This document shows, piece by piece, positions 12,601 through 22,353 of a DNA stretch of 64,000 bases. A model generated the notes under the pieces. The model saw only the letters and a program-made list of their open reading frames with translations. It did no database searches and was not told the DNA's origin. A program made the position numbers and the translations under genes. Every line of letters begins with the position of its first letter. Position 1 is the first letter of the stretch. This stretch comes from Apus apus (lineage: Eukaryota > Chordata > Aves > Apodiformes > Apodidae), in the NCBI RefSeq assembly GCF_020740795.1, contig NC_067312.1, forward strand, positions 51,107,905 to 51,171,904. Reading direction: 5' to 3'.

Positions 12601-12903
12601 TTATGTTTATGACCAGACATACAGATTTTGTCACTAATATTAATTGAATATATATGAGGTATAGTTTCGTATTGTTATTGATACTCATATTTATAATGAT
12701 CTGCTTAAAATTTGTTTCATGCTTTTTGTCTTTAAGCAGATGCAGTGTATGAGATGTATTGTTCCAGTGAAGATCCACTGCCAGAACATGTAGAGGGACA
12801 TTCTGTGGCATGCAATGGCCATTACAAATTTGCTTTCTCATCAAGAGCTTTCCTGAGTTTCAAGTTTGACCATGATGCCATAATGAAAAGTTTTGACCTC
12901 TGA
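518..12903 (+). CDS. DCP2: DCP2 (m7GpppN mRNA decapping enzyme 2), exons 2-11, 5'-partial
   Basis: Gene-level entry for join(518..669, 2253..2380, 2739..2837, 6885..7037, 8644..8756, 8864..8971, 9706..9829, 10401..10508, 11994..12045, 12740..12903). The ten exons keep one frame, encode 399 residues and end at a TGA. With the 18 residues expected from exon 1 the protein would be about 417 aa, against about 420 in human. Known role of the family: DCP2 is the cytoplasmic (P-body) Nudix hydrolase that removes the 5' cap of mRNAs, releasing m7GDP, with DCP1 and EDC4 as partners. Seen here: the N-terminal box A helical domain (exons 2-3), a complete Nudix box across exons 4-5 including the EE pair at about residues 147-148, box B (exon 6), a basic low-complexity tail, and the conserved C-terminal EDC4-binding segment (exon 11). 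Exon 1 with the start codon is not in the window. Splice classes are unusual: AT-AC after exon 2 and GC-AG after exon 10. Confidence 0.97.
670..2252 (+). other. DCP2: DCP2 intron 2, U12-type AT-AC intron
   Basis: The donor is ATATCCTTTTT (670-680), an exact match to the U12-type AT-AC consensus. A U12 branch-point match, TTCCTTAAC, sits at 2232-2240 with its adenines 12-13 nt upstream of the acceptor dinucleotide AC at 2251-2252. There is no GT at the homology-defined exon 2 end and no AG between the branch site and the acceptor. Splicing G669 to T2253 rebuilds a valine codon followed by [10 protein letters not shown], the conserved DCP2 sequence. Nothing else is recognised in the intron. Confidence 0.93.
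2253..2380 (+). CDS. DCP2: DCP2 exon 3 (box A / Nudix linker)
   Basis: Completes codon 69 and encodes residues 70-111, [15 protein letters not shown] through DETLEN. It closes the N-terminal helical domain (HCPFL motif) and starts the Nudix fold ([11 protein letters not shown]). Its start is fixed by homology and by the AC acceptor of the U12-type intron. An internal AG at 2284-2285 resembles a normal acceptor but would drop 11 conserved residues. The donor gtaagt is at 2381. Confidence 0.95.
2381..2738 (+). other. DCP2: DCP2 intron 3
   Basis: Short 358-nt GT-AG intron, phase 0, from gtaagt to tttttcag. No other element seen. Confidence 0.93.
2739..2837 (+). CDS. DCP2: DCP2 exon 4 (first half of the Nudix box)
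   Basis: 33 codons, about residues 112-144, running from [19 protein letters not shown] to DCAARE. It carries the GWGFPKGK loop and the first part of the Nudix signature G-x5-E-x7-RE. Acceptor tttttcag and donor gtaagt are both canonical and both phases are 0. The catalytic signature is split here, its remaining residues being in exon 5. Confidence 0.97.
4810..4842 (+). mobile_element. Short CR1 3'-region remnant, + orientation
   Basis: The stretch ggctttgagcaacctgg followed by gtccctgcc resembles the 3' region of forward-oriented avian CR1 elements. It stops abruptly where the reverse-oriented CR1 begins, so it may be what is left of an older element that the second one landed in. The match is short. 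Confidence 0.4.
4843..6300 (-). mobile_element. CR1 LINE, 5'-truncated, reverse transcriptase region largely intact
   Basis: The - strand has a 273-codon open frame (6062-5241) with hallmark CR1 reverse transcriptase motifs: [20 protein letters not shown] and the catalytic FADDTK (5709-5726). The 3' terminal part lies at the low-coordinate end, with the typical wording of a CR1 3' UTR. The coding sequence is 5' truncated near 6300; upstream of 6062 the homology continues to near 6300 but the frame is broken by stops. No endonuclease domain remains, so it cannot move by itself. It is antisense to DCP2. Confidence 0.93.
6885..7037 (+). CDS. DCP2: DCP2 exon 5 (catalytic half of the Nudix box)
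   Basis: 51 codons, about residues 145-195, beginning [12 protein letters not shown] and ending KTRREIR. The VFEETGF segment completes the Nudix signature. The two glutamates fall at about 147-148, the positions of the metal-binding pair in human DCP2. Acceptor cccag and donor gtatgt are canonical, phase 0 at both ends. Confidence 0.97.
7038..8643 (+). other. DCP2: DCP2 intron 5
   Basis: 1.6-kb GT-AG intron ending in a strong pyrimidine tract and ccag. AT-rich, and no recognisable repeat or gene seen. Confidence 0.9.
8644..8756 (+). CDS. DCP2: DCP2 exon 6 (box B)
   Basis: About residues 196-232 plus two bases of 233, [16 protein letters not shown] through FFMAIPFI. This is the end of the Nudix fold and the box B helix, which in the family contributes to RNA and cap binding. 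Splice sites are canonical (ccag, gtatgt) and the exon ends in phase 2. Confidence 0.97.
8757..8863 (+). other. DCP2: DCP2 intron 6 (107 nt)
   Basis: Very short GT-AG intron between gtatgt and cttccag. Confidence 0.93.
8864..8971 (+). CDS. DCP2: DCP2 exon 7 (start of the disordered tail)
   Basis: Encodes [12 protein letters not shown], then the Ser/Asp-rich [11 protein letters not shown] and a TGSTPSKP segment, about residues 233-268. It matches the vertebrate region that follows box B. The serines around SDSD look like acidic-kinase sites, though this is inference. The donor gtaaga follows in phase 2. Confidence 0.95.
8972..9705 (+). other. DCP2: DCP2 intron 7
   Basis: 734-nt GT-AG intron ending ctgtgctag. 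No other element recognised. Confidence 0.9.
9706..9829 (+). CDS. DCP2: DCP2 exon 8 (tail)
   Basis: Completes an arginine codon, then encodes [18 protein letters not shown] through [15 protein letters not shown], about residues 270-310. It aligns with the corresponding human tail (SQQ, then KPYNNHSEMS), which is less conserved than the catalytic core. The donor gtagat is weaker than those of the other exons. Confidence 0.93.
9830..10400 (+). other. DCP2: DCP2 intron 8
   Basis: 571-nt GT-AG intron, phase 0, ending atggtag. The pyrimidine tract before the acceptor is poor. Confidence 0.88.
10401..10508 (+). CDS. DCP2: DCP2 exon 9 (basic tail segment)
   Basis: 36 codons, [13 protein letters not shown] then [17 protein letters not shown], about residues 311-346. 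The start after ggtag is set by homology to human NQSMRGNGRKQYQ. It is a lysine- and arginine-rich unstructured linker. Donor gtaaga. Confidence 0.94.
10509..11993 (+). other. DCP2: DCP2 intron 9
   Basis: 1.49-kb GT-AG intron ending cttaaccag. No recognisable element seen. Confidence 0.9.
11994..12045 (+). CDS. DCP2: DCP2 exon 10 (52 nt, GC donor)
   Basis: 17 codons plus one base, [17 protein letters not shown], about residues 347-363, matching human KCEKKLHPRKLQDNFET. The exon ends ACAG and is followed by gcaagt. This is an AG|GCAAGT donor, the usual form of GC-AG introns. Joining to 12740 restores an aspartate codon, and no GT donor nearby keeps the frame. Confidence 0.95.
12046..12739 (+). 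other. DCP2: DCP2 intron 10, GC-AG intron
   Basis: 694-nt intron starting gcaagt and ending tttaagcag. Apart from the C at +2, the donor agrees with the U1 consensus at every position, as is usual for GC donors. Confidence 0.93.
12740..12903 (+). CDS. DCP2: DCP2 exon 11 (C-terminal EDC4-binding region, stop)
   Basis: Final coding exon, about residues 365-417, from [16 protein letters not shown] to [12 protein letters not shown] and TGA at 12901-12903. The stretch [13 protein letters not shown] is almost invariant in vertebrates. In human it is the part of DCP2 that binds the scaffold EDC4. The last residues differ slightly from human (KSFDL against KILDL). Confidence 0.97.
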
Positions 12904-12992
12904 CAACAAACATTAGGAACAAAAATCAGACTTGCCTGTTGCAATTGAGGGGGTTTCTTATCCAGCCTTACTCTTTCTCAGGAGTTTAGTTT

Positions 12993-13003
12993 TGTTTGTT
13001 TGT
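12993..13003 (+). promoter_or_regulatory. DCP2: GU-rich element in the DCP2 3' UTR
   Basis: TGTTTGTTTGT, the exact 11-mer known as the GRE, which in vertebrate mRNAs is bound by CELF1 and promotes deadenylation and decay. It lies 90 nt after the stop codon. The region is T-rich, so a chance match is possible. Confidence 0.5.
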
Positions 13004-13799
13004 TTTTAAATGCAATGCAGGGACTAACTGGTGGTTTGGAAGGGTTTGTTCTCTTTGCAGTATGGGAGTGGCATAAACAAGTGTTGCACTTTAAATGCAG
13101 TATAGCCTTTGTCCACAAAAGTACCTTTCCAGTGTTCAGTTCACTTGTTCCTAGCTGTGCATTAGAGGGCATTCTTTTTTTTGTGTGTTGTTGTTGGTAT
13201 TTTTTGTTTGGTTGGGTTTTTTTGTGTGTGTGTGGTTTGTTTTGTTTTTTTTTTAACTTACTGTGTGTTTTGTAGAATGTCATTGACTTTTTTTTAAACT
13301 GTTGAGTATATCAGCTTGGTAAACTTTAACTGCTCTGATGTAAATTATTGGACTTGTTACTCATTATCGTGTAGCACATTGCAATATTATGGCAGTGGCA
13401 ATGAAACTGATTCTCAGAGGACTCCTCTGTCCCAGTGATTTTGAAACCCAAGTTGCACATTTCAAACCTAGCCTCAGCCTATTATTCTTTCTCTGTCCCA
13501 CTTGCTTGCCCAAAATACCTTCCCTCCCTCACACTGGTAGTTTCTGTTGGCTGGAGATCAGTAGTACTTCGAGTCAGATCTATAGCATGTTTACCTACTC
13601 TGCCTCCATCTTTAGTAAAGATACACAAACTGGGTAGAACTTAGCCATTCAAAGTGTCTAGCATCAACACTAATGCACTGTGCCCAGCTGGGTAAGAAGA
13701 AGTTGCAAAGTTTTGTGTTATCCCAGTTGCAGCTGCTTTAAAAAAGAAAAGCTTAAATTTTGTCTTATGAGAGGTTACTTCTGTAGAATTTATACTGAA

Positions 13800-13807
13800 T
13801 GTAAATA
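13800..13807 (+). promoter_or_regulatory. DCP2: Pumilio-type site in the DCP2 3' UTR
   Basis: TGTAAATA, the consensus octamer of PUM1/PUM2 binding sites, about 0.9 kb into the 3' UTR and upstream of the proximal poly(A) signal. One 8-mer can arise by chance. Confidence 0.45.
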
Positions 13808-14277
13808 AGCCTCTATAGATCTCACTGAGGAGGAAGGCAGGTGCGTGGGTAACAGGAGTAATTTTGTGACACTAAATGGCTTAAGCCAGGTTGCAATAAC
13901 TATTCTAAGGATGTCCAGTATTCTATTCTGTGCTGTTGTCCTCAGATCTTTTGTGTAGTGTATGCTCTGTATATACTCAGTAGTATTGAATTGCACTTGC
14001 AGTCAGCACTTAAATTATGTAGCCTAAGTTTTTTTCAGCTACAACACTTTGTAAGTAAAATATGGGGGGAGGGGGGAGAGAAACAGAGTTGAGGTGGCAA
14101 AGTGTTGATTCACCTTCCTGGTTCAAGTAAAGGGGTTTTGAACATGTGCTTTGCAGTTGAGAGAAATGCACTGAGATAACTTGTCACAGCAGCTTGCAGT
14201 AGCAAGCATGTTGTCCCAGACTTAAAAATGGACTTTTCTGTAAAATAAAGGTGAGTAATTGGTAACTGCATAGGTTG

Positions 14278-14283
14278 AATAAA
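14278..14283 (+). terminator. DCP2: Proximal DCP2 poly(A) signal (AATAAA)
   Basis: Canonical hexamer followed 15-35 nt downstream by gacagtgtgtgctc, a GT-rich element. The combination makes this the best-looking proximal cleavage site. Confidence 0.5.
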
Positions 14284-14310
14284 CTATGCCCTTGTCTGAT
14301 GACAGTGTGT

Positions 14311-17300
14311 GCTCATGCGCTGGGTCTTTATGCAACTCGTGTCATCCAAAAATGAAATCCTGGTCTTCCTTCAACCACCCTACTTCATCAGCCCTACCTG
14401 ATCTGTTACCTAGTGCTTTTCCGCAGAAATAGCTTTAGAACTATCTCCGCGTTTATTTATCTGCCAGGCACCAGGTGATTTGGGATTCTAATGCTGTAAT
14501 AAGCTGGTGATAGGAACGCTGAACTTCTGTATTAGTCAACAGGAGAAGCAGACTGCAGCATTTCCTTCTGCTGGAGGACAAGAGTCCTGAGGGCCTTGTC
14601 TTTCAAGACCAAATCTTGAAATAGTTCAATCTAGCTTTGTCTCTTTTTGTTTGTTGTTGATTTTGTTGTTGTTGTTTTTGTTTTCTTTTTCAAAAAAGAT
14701 ATCCAAAGGCTGTTCAAACCAGTAAATGGCAAAGAACAGTAATTAAGAAGGTGGTATAATGCTGGAGGAGGTTGTTACTGAGCTTCAGCTGGAAACTGAT
14801 CTTTAGTTACTTCTTTAGTGTAAGTAGGTGATTTCCCAGCAAAAGTGCCTTTACTCATGGTGAGGCAGAAATTTGTATTCACATCCTGAGGCTGCTACTG
14901 CCTGTGGAGTTAACAGGACTCTCTTAAGGCATGATTAAATATCAGGCTGTGGAAATCTTTAATAAGTAAGTTGACTTCTCAGAGGAGTTAGTTATATTTC
15001 ATCTAGTGCTCTGTGAAATAAGGGGGATATTAATGAAAGAGTGAACTTGGAGCTTCTGTCAACTGTTTGGGAAATCATGTCCCAAACAGAGAAAATCTTT
15101 AGAATGAATCAAGTATGTCCTATGAATAGGATATGCTGGCTGCCCTGTATATTCACTGGGTCATTTTTTTCTTCTTGGTGAACTGGTTGCTTCATTAAGC
15201 AACCCTAAGTGGGGCTTATACAAATATCATGATTTTAGTAAATCTAGCCTTAATGTGAGTTGCAAATAAATGTGATAAATAGGCAATAACTTTGTAGAAG
15301 AGCACTGTTTCTTGTAGTAGCATTGCTTTCTGCTTTCTCAATAAGGTTTCTGAAACAATGTAAGTGTGGTGGCATGTGATCTACCTTATGGGTTCCAACA
15401 TGCCCTGCACTGTGAACGTTTTTAATTGTTTACTATTGTTTGTGTTTTTATTTTGTCATCCTTTTATAATTAAGTATATTTTTTAGTTTAGAAGTACCGT
15501 TTACATTATCTTTTGTAAACCAGTGAAGAAATAACAAGTGAGATAAAGAGTTTAGTTCCCTGAGTTTTTATTTTATGGGAGCTAGACACAGAGAAACAAG
15601 TAACTGTTTGCATGTCAGGCTTGAGAGCTGATGTCAAGATACTTGAAAAATAAACATTGCTCAGTTTGAGAATGCTTGCCCGCAAGGGGTTATTCATATT
15701 ATTAATGGTCATTCAGTGTTCTTGAAATTGAAGAATTTAAGAGATTAAATAAACGTTTAACAATAAACCTATAAATGTGTGGGTGCTGGGAACCTAATAC
15801 TAGTTTGCAGTTTCTAGTACTACATACACTCCCTGCTTTTGTGTGAGATATTTAGCATCTCTCCACCTTCTCCTTCTCCTGCTCTAAACTTTGAACTCAG
15901 ACTGAAGAGTTATTTGCCTAACTGAAGGACTTCTGTGCTGAAATGCAATTAACTTCAACTTGATGTACATGCATGCTTTTGAAAGTAGCTGTGTCTTACA
16001 TAGCCTGAAGTCTGGAAGCAGTGTACTGGGAAGAAGAGGGGAAATAGCTTTATTTATTGCACAATCAAAGTTATTTTTTTAACACAGTGTAAATTCTTTA
16101 GATCAAACTTGCATAGATAGTTTCTAATAAAATTTTGAGCCTAGTCGCTGGTCTAAGGTTCCATGCTGTTCTTCAACCTTCTCGATTTAATTTGGTGATT
16201 GGAGAACAAGTTGTGTTTTTCCTTTACCTATCTGTGGCTGTAATAAATGTAACAGTTTTTTTTGAAAACAAGGCAGGCTTTGGGCCTGGCTATTCCTAAC
16301 AGACTTGCTCTCAGATTGTAAATTCAGGTAAGAAAATACTTTCTTCAACTTTTATTTGCTGTAGTAGAGTTGCTTTTTTGATTTATAGTTTATAGCTGCA
16401 CTCATGTCATTCTGGTGTGAAGCACAAGAGTCTACATTAAAAATCCAAGCTGTAATATCCTGTGGTGCAAGACAGTGCTGCTGCTCTGTGGGTGACTGGC
16501 TGTCCAGTTGTAGGGTCAGTGGGCTGTTCAGTCCTCATCTTCCTGTATTTAACAAATTCTGAGCAACAGAGATGTTTTCAGAGGTAAAGTCAGGTGTCTT
16601 CATCTTTTAAGTAAGGAGGTTACACTCTAAATGTGTTAGGAAGCTCAGTATTGAGAACTGGTAGAATAGTCTCACCTGTTGATTTAAAAATCAGTTTATT
16701 TACAAAAATTAAGTTTTGCATGGTAAATGTTAAATGATCTGATGCTTATACTTGGCTCCATAATTTCAGATTTTTTTTATTATTACAAAATTTCAGCTTT
16801 TGAAGCAACCAAAATTAACATATGGTGGATTTCTACAAACTAATCTAAGGTGCTTTTACAGTAAATCAGGCTTCATAACATCACTGCTCTTGCAGAATAG
16901 TTTTTTGTTCTTCTGCATTTATAGCAATAGTATAGTTCAAGAATTAAAGTAGGCTAAATACTAGTATTTGCACTGTTCTTAATTCTGTACATAAGCACTG
17001 ACAGATGCAGTAGGATTTTTACTGTGTGCATTTCACTGTTTATTTACTAGATTATGACTTTACAAGGAAGACAATATATGTAGCAATGGCCACATTCAAA
17101 ATCATACAAGAGGAAGTATTCTTGATTAGAAGTAGTACATTAAAATTAAATGCTCGGGTTTTAACATGTCCTTTCATTGAAAATGTTTGGTTAAGCTACA
17201 CTTGACTTACTGTATAAATTCATCTCTACAGAAACTCTTAAGTTGCTGCCAGCTCTGGGATACTTCTGGGAAGGAAGTAAAATTCTCTTCAATTCCTCCT

Positions 17301-19098
17301 TCAATACTTGCAGGAAAAAAGAAAGGTTGCTTTTAAGTAGTTATCAGAATTTTGCAGGGTACAGCATGTTTAAATTTGAATAGGTTCATTTTGAATTTAC
17401 TGAAAACACTGAGTAATTTGTCATTGTTAAGCATTTGTATTGTTGATCAGAGGAACTGGCTTCTAGTTTCCATTTTGGGTTATAGTTCATTGCCTTTATG
17501 GAAATTATTACATCTCATGAAGCAGTAAAAAAATTAAAACAAGGCACTTACAGTTCTTTAAGAATATAAATCCTGCAAACTCAGTTCTCTACAACATGCT
17601 TCCCACTGTGAGAAAAAGTTACTTTGCAAATTTGTTGAAGTGTGTTGGAGCAAAATCACTGAACTAGGGAGATGAACCATTGGTACCTTGCTGTTTGGGT
17701 AAATTTCTGTTATGCAGGAAAAGTATGCAAAACTGCTTAATTAAGAATTCTCAGCAAATACTTCTCAAGTCTATACTTAAGACAGGATCCTTAAGTAACA
17801 TTACTATGTCTGCATGGCACTGCAATATGTGGAAGCTGTACTTTAGCCCTGAGGAGCAGTTTAGCTGGGTTTGCATTTAAAACATTAAAAAGCAAAACAG
17901 ACTCCACAGGAGGTGGGGTTTTATTCATTAATTTTGGCATAATGCTAGATTGCTATACATGTTCCAGGACCCAGGCTTGCTCAGGTATTGCTGCCCAAAG
18001 ATAACGCTTCTCTGTGCAGCATCGCATGCCTCGCAGAAAAATAGGGAGCAGTGTTTTATTATATGGATCATGCATGAAGGGTAATGGCTTCCTCCTTTTT
18101 GTTTAAAGCTCAAGAACTTGATCTGTTTTCCTCACTGGTATGTAAGCAGCATATTGGTGCTAATTAAGCAGAAAGTATGTACAGCTAATAGGATTAAAAC
18201 GTGTAAAGATACAGATATTTCTTTTTCCTATTTCCATTCTGTTATCTGCAAGAAAAGTTTGCATTAGTTAACTCTTCAATTTTAGTAAATAAAAATCTCT
18301 AACCACCTGTAACATCTGTTGTACTGATGACTGTGATCTTAGTTGTTTTTCACTGATTCAGAAACCGAAGCACACCATTTAGGAGGCTATGAATAAATTG
18401 ACATTTTCTTCTATACTGTAATTTTTCTCTGTAAAGTTAAATTCCTCTTTATATAAATATAGCAAAGTACTGAAGTATGAATATAACAGTGTGAAATATA
18501 AAGCATGAGCTGCTGCTGCAGGTTACTCTTTCACTGTAGAATGTTTAAATGTTGCCTAAAGCCAGTCAGCACCACTAATTATATACAGTGCCAGTGAAAG
18601 AACTATTATTTTTTAAAGTCAATTGTAAAGGTAAACACGAGGCCCATTCAGCACAATAGAAAAAAAACAACAACACCAAAAAACCCCCAAAAATCAGCAA
18701 TAAAATAATAAATTTAAGACTATAACATGTACTGGAGAAAGGAAGTATGTGAACTTCAATCAGTGCTTTTAAAGTATTTATGAAATAGCAGTAATTTTTT
18801 TGTCTATATAACTTGTTATTAAAAGAAACTGATGTGTGGAAAAGTTTTCATATGTGCCCTTCCATTTCCATGAAGTGACAACTGAAGCTGTAGAGGCTTG
18901 TTGAGCTCAGCTAAAACCCTTGGTCTCCAGTGAGTTCTTACCAACTTTTCATATCCCTATTACAGACACTTTCCTGACAGTGTTGTATCTTGCCATGGGG
19001 AACATCTTTGTGGTACCTTTTAAGCAAAGCCATTCAACATTAAGATGACAAAGTATGCAAGGTAAAGCAACCTCAAGGCAAAGAAACAGCATTAGAAA
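14311..19098. other. Region between the two convergent genes, extended 3' UTR or intergenic
   Basis: No coding exon, RNA gene or CR1 is recognised. It is AT-rich with scattered AATAAA hexamers on both strands, for example 15748 and 15762. Part of it probably belongs to a longer DCP2 3' UTR. The transcript boundaries cannot be set from sequence alone. Confidence 0.5.
15748..15767 (+). terminator. DCP2: Distal DCP2 poly(A) signal pair
   Basis: Two AATAAA hexamers, at 15748-15753 and 15762-15767, are followed by tgtgtgggtgctggg. This is a plausible distal cleavage site for a long DCP2 3' UTR. Confidence 0.4.
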
Positions 19099-19104
19099 TT
19101 TATT
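19099..19104 (-). terminator. MCC: Candidate MCC poly(A) signal
   Basis: TTTATT on the + strand is AATAAA in the MCC direction, about 3.25 kb after the MCC stop. The sequence beyond it in the MCC direction is T- and G-containing (tgctgtttctttgcc). Other hexamers lie further on, so this is a guess among several. Confidence 0.35.
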
Positions 19105-22100
19105 CAGAATATAAGAACATTTGTAAAATAAGTATTATAAATGTCTCTGTATAAATAAATGCAGTTTTTAAAATTCTATATCAAATAAACACAAAATAGC
19201 TATTTTTACAGCAGCTAGGAAACTAAAAAGCAGCACACATTTAAAGCTGATTCAGTAAGGTGAAAAGTTTCTAAAATTACAATGTATGGTACAGTATTAA
19301 AGGAGGAGTAAATCCTAATAAAACCAGTAGAACAATACTGAAATTAATGCAAACTTAGTCACATGTGCTTTGCAATAGCTAACAATACATTCAAGCTGGT
19401 GAAGATTTATACAATTAGAAAAAAACAGTACTATTTTTTTTCTAAACACACTGTGAAATACAAAGTTTCATGCACTCTAGTGACTTAGAAAAAAAAAACA
19501 AACAAACAAAACAAAAACTGAACACCCTAACATTAATGAGTGAACAACTTGGTTCTGTTGCCAAGAACCACCTTTTTTCCTTGCTTTGCAAAGGTATTTT
19601 TTTCTGCAATGTCTTAAGTGAGTTAGGTTCCTGTGACTCAAGGTGATTTGCATGCTCATCTATAGGCTGGGTGTGCTGCTATTTCAAACAGCTGCAAAAA
19701 AGGAGTTTTTTGGCATTTATTCTCAGGGTTGGTGCCATTTTTAACAGGTATTAACAGGTACACAGGAACTGCAGCTAATTGTTAATATGAAACAGTTTTC
19801 ACAATAGCAGTAAGCCTTTCATCACTTCCCTATTGAGGAAACATTTCTCCAGCAGGCCAAGAAATGAAGAAATAGGTGCTTTTTTAAGCAAAATAACTGG
19901 TGATCTGGCAAACTATGGGTACTGCTGAGGCTGTATGATACTAGTTCTGCTTTCTCATTTATAACCTGTATGGGAAAAAAGGCAAAGTGGCTTACATTCA
20001 CTGATGTTTTATACTTTATGCTAAAACACTTTGAGAGCACAGTTGGCAGGGAAGATACGCAGTAAGCGTAATAAAACAATGGTCAACTTACGTAGAATCA
20101 GCAAATCATTAGGCCTGAGAGAGGCACTGAGGGACACCACAGCTTTTTGTGCCTTTAAACCCACGTGCATTTTATTCTTTCTTAATTGTATATTTATTTA
20201 AAAGACAGGTTTCAATTCAAATACCTTAAGCTTCATTGTGTTAACAGCCTCCCTTGCTACCAAGAAATAGAAAAAAAAATGAGCTTAAGAGGAAATCCAG
20301 TGGAGCAGTGGTTTCTAGTCACCATAAGTGAAAGGTATTTCACAGAGTTTGAGATTACCTTGAATTATGTGGGTGTTTCGGATGAAAGAAGACAAAACTA
20401 ATTGTATTTTTTTCTACAGTACACAATGGATGATTTTCCTTCTGTTCAGAAATGAGTGTGATCAGCTAGCACTGAAGCTCAGGGCAAAACCTCATGGGGA
20501 GAAACTTGTTGGCCAAAAAAGGAAATGCCATAGACAGGTACTTAGCAACATAGAAATCAATGTGTCTGCTCCCTCAACAGACTGGTTTGCACAAACTTTC
20601 GTTTGCATTATAAATTAAGAAGTGCAGTTACCTTGAGACAGAGGACTGATCAAAACCAGTCTCAAGGCTTCAATACCTAGAACTTGATTTTGAAATGGTC
20701 ATTATTTTAAGTTGCTGTTGTGAATAATCACATAACATGTTGGCTTTGTAGCTGATGTATCAGATTCTAGAGAAGCAGGAATCACTGCCCTAAGAAATGC
20801 AGATGTCATGAACACCAACTGCTAGTTTCAGATGTAACCTAGACTTAACAATAATGCCATATTTGGAACACAGATTCCCACAACTATTTTGTCTGTCTGG
20901 CCTAAGCCAGTAGTACACAAAACCAGTTCAAGCAAACTACATGTACCTCCTTAGTACTAGAAATTGGAGGAATAAATGAGAAAAGTGATCATAATTCTAA
21001 ATACACTAATAGAACCTGCAGTACAACTCAACATGTAAAGGATAGACAACTCCTGAAATCCAATTAACTCAAACAGAGCCTGAAAAATGCAAAGTAGAAG
21101 TGTAAAACAGTAACAGGCTAATAACATAGACTCTAGTTTGGCATGTTAAAAACAAATATGGAAACTGCTTTATGAACTCAGTCAAAAAGCAGACTCCTCC
21201 TGTGTTTTGCTCCCTAGAGAAGTCAACATGATCACTTTCTTTGCTTAATGCTCATTACCATAACAGGCCAACAGTTTCAATTCCAGCAGTTTCATAATAC
21301 CATAAAAAAATGATGTGACTTTAGCAAAAGAAGACAATGTTAGCAAATAATGAAAAGTAACCTAAGAAGCTGTATGAAGACTTAAATATTCACATTCTGT
21401 TTGTGGCTATATATCTATACACCTACACATTTATAATTTTGGGCCTACATATTCAATATTAAAGAGGTACATTCCTAGTAAGTACCTTTTTTGGTTATAA
21501 CAAGTATAAAAAGAAAACATTTTGCCTCTTGATCACAGAAAGCTGTTCAGAAGCATTATGCGCATGACAAAAATGGCCCAGCTTCTTAAAGAAAACCTTG
21601 TCTAAAATGTATTAACAAAAAACAACTGTTTCATAAAGTAACTGCAAACACCACACAATATAAAATACCAGGAGGACTCCTACAATTTCTTACCCAACCT
21701 TGGCACAGACTGTTTCTGGTATGGTGAAACAGCCTTTACTGCTCTTACAAACTGTAAGAAATACACCATTATCATAGTTTTCAGAGATACAACTAGCATG
21801 TTTGGCTCTTCCAAATCAACAGAAGGATCTGCAGTTAAACAACAGTACTGCAAGTATGGTGCAAAAAGGAAAGCCAGCCTATCTCCCCACTCTGCAAGTG
21901 TCTATTTAGTTGATTTAACCACAGCAGCAAGTCTTGAGGGTACAATACAGAGTGTTGTGCGCACAGGGATTGGGAGAGCTCTCAAATTATCTTCAAACTG
22001 CCCAAATTAAAACCTCTTAATATTAATTATTTTGCTATGTGTCACTGTTAGCCATAGTACATACATAAAATGGAAGAGAAGATGTATGAATATAGACATA

Positions 22101-22353
22101 ATGACACAGATAATGTACATAATCATAGTATGATAATTCAGGCACTGCCATTTTACATTATGAAACAGTCCTTAAGATTAACACTTACATTATCCCCACT
22201 TCCATTATCCCCATAGCACCTCTCTGGGATCCCAGAGAAGGTGGTTAAGTGTGTCAGCATTGACAGAGCTTTCAGCATTTGAAGCTACCTAAGTCAGTCT
22301 CCAAAACAAAAACACATTTGTAATGGCACAAAGCATCTTTGAAAGAGATGCGT
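19105..22353 (-). other. MCC: Probable MCC 3' UTR
   Basis: It follows the MCC stop codon on the - strand with no further coding exon. AT-rich; no CR1 or RNA gene recognised. Human MCC has a multi-kilobase 3' UTR, so this length is reasonable. Confidence 0.5.

Larger units (their letters stand above)
12904..14310 (+). other. DCP2: DCP2 3' UTR (minimum extent, proximal poly(A) signal)
   Basis: No open coding sequence follows the stop. A proximal AATAAA at 14278-14283 is followed by a TG-rich stretch (about 14295-14315), typical of a cleavage site; another AATAAA lies about 35 nt upstream. The UTR also holds T/G-rich runs (about 13165-13255). Human DCP2 has a long 3' UTR, so the transcript may also extend to the distal signals near 15.75 kb. 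Confidence 0.6.

Noticed and set aside
13165..13260. T/G-rich run in the DCP2 3' UTR as a separate element
   Set aside because: It is simple sequence. Only the exact GRE 11-mer at 12993 was kept as a candidate site.
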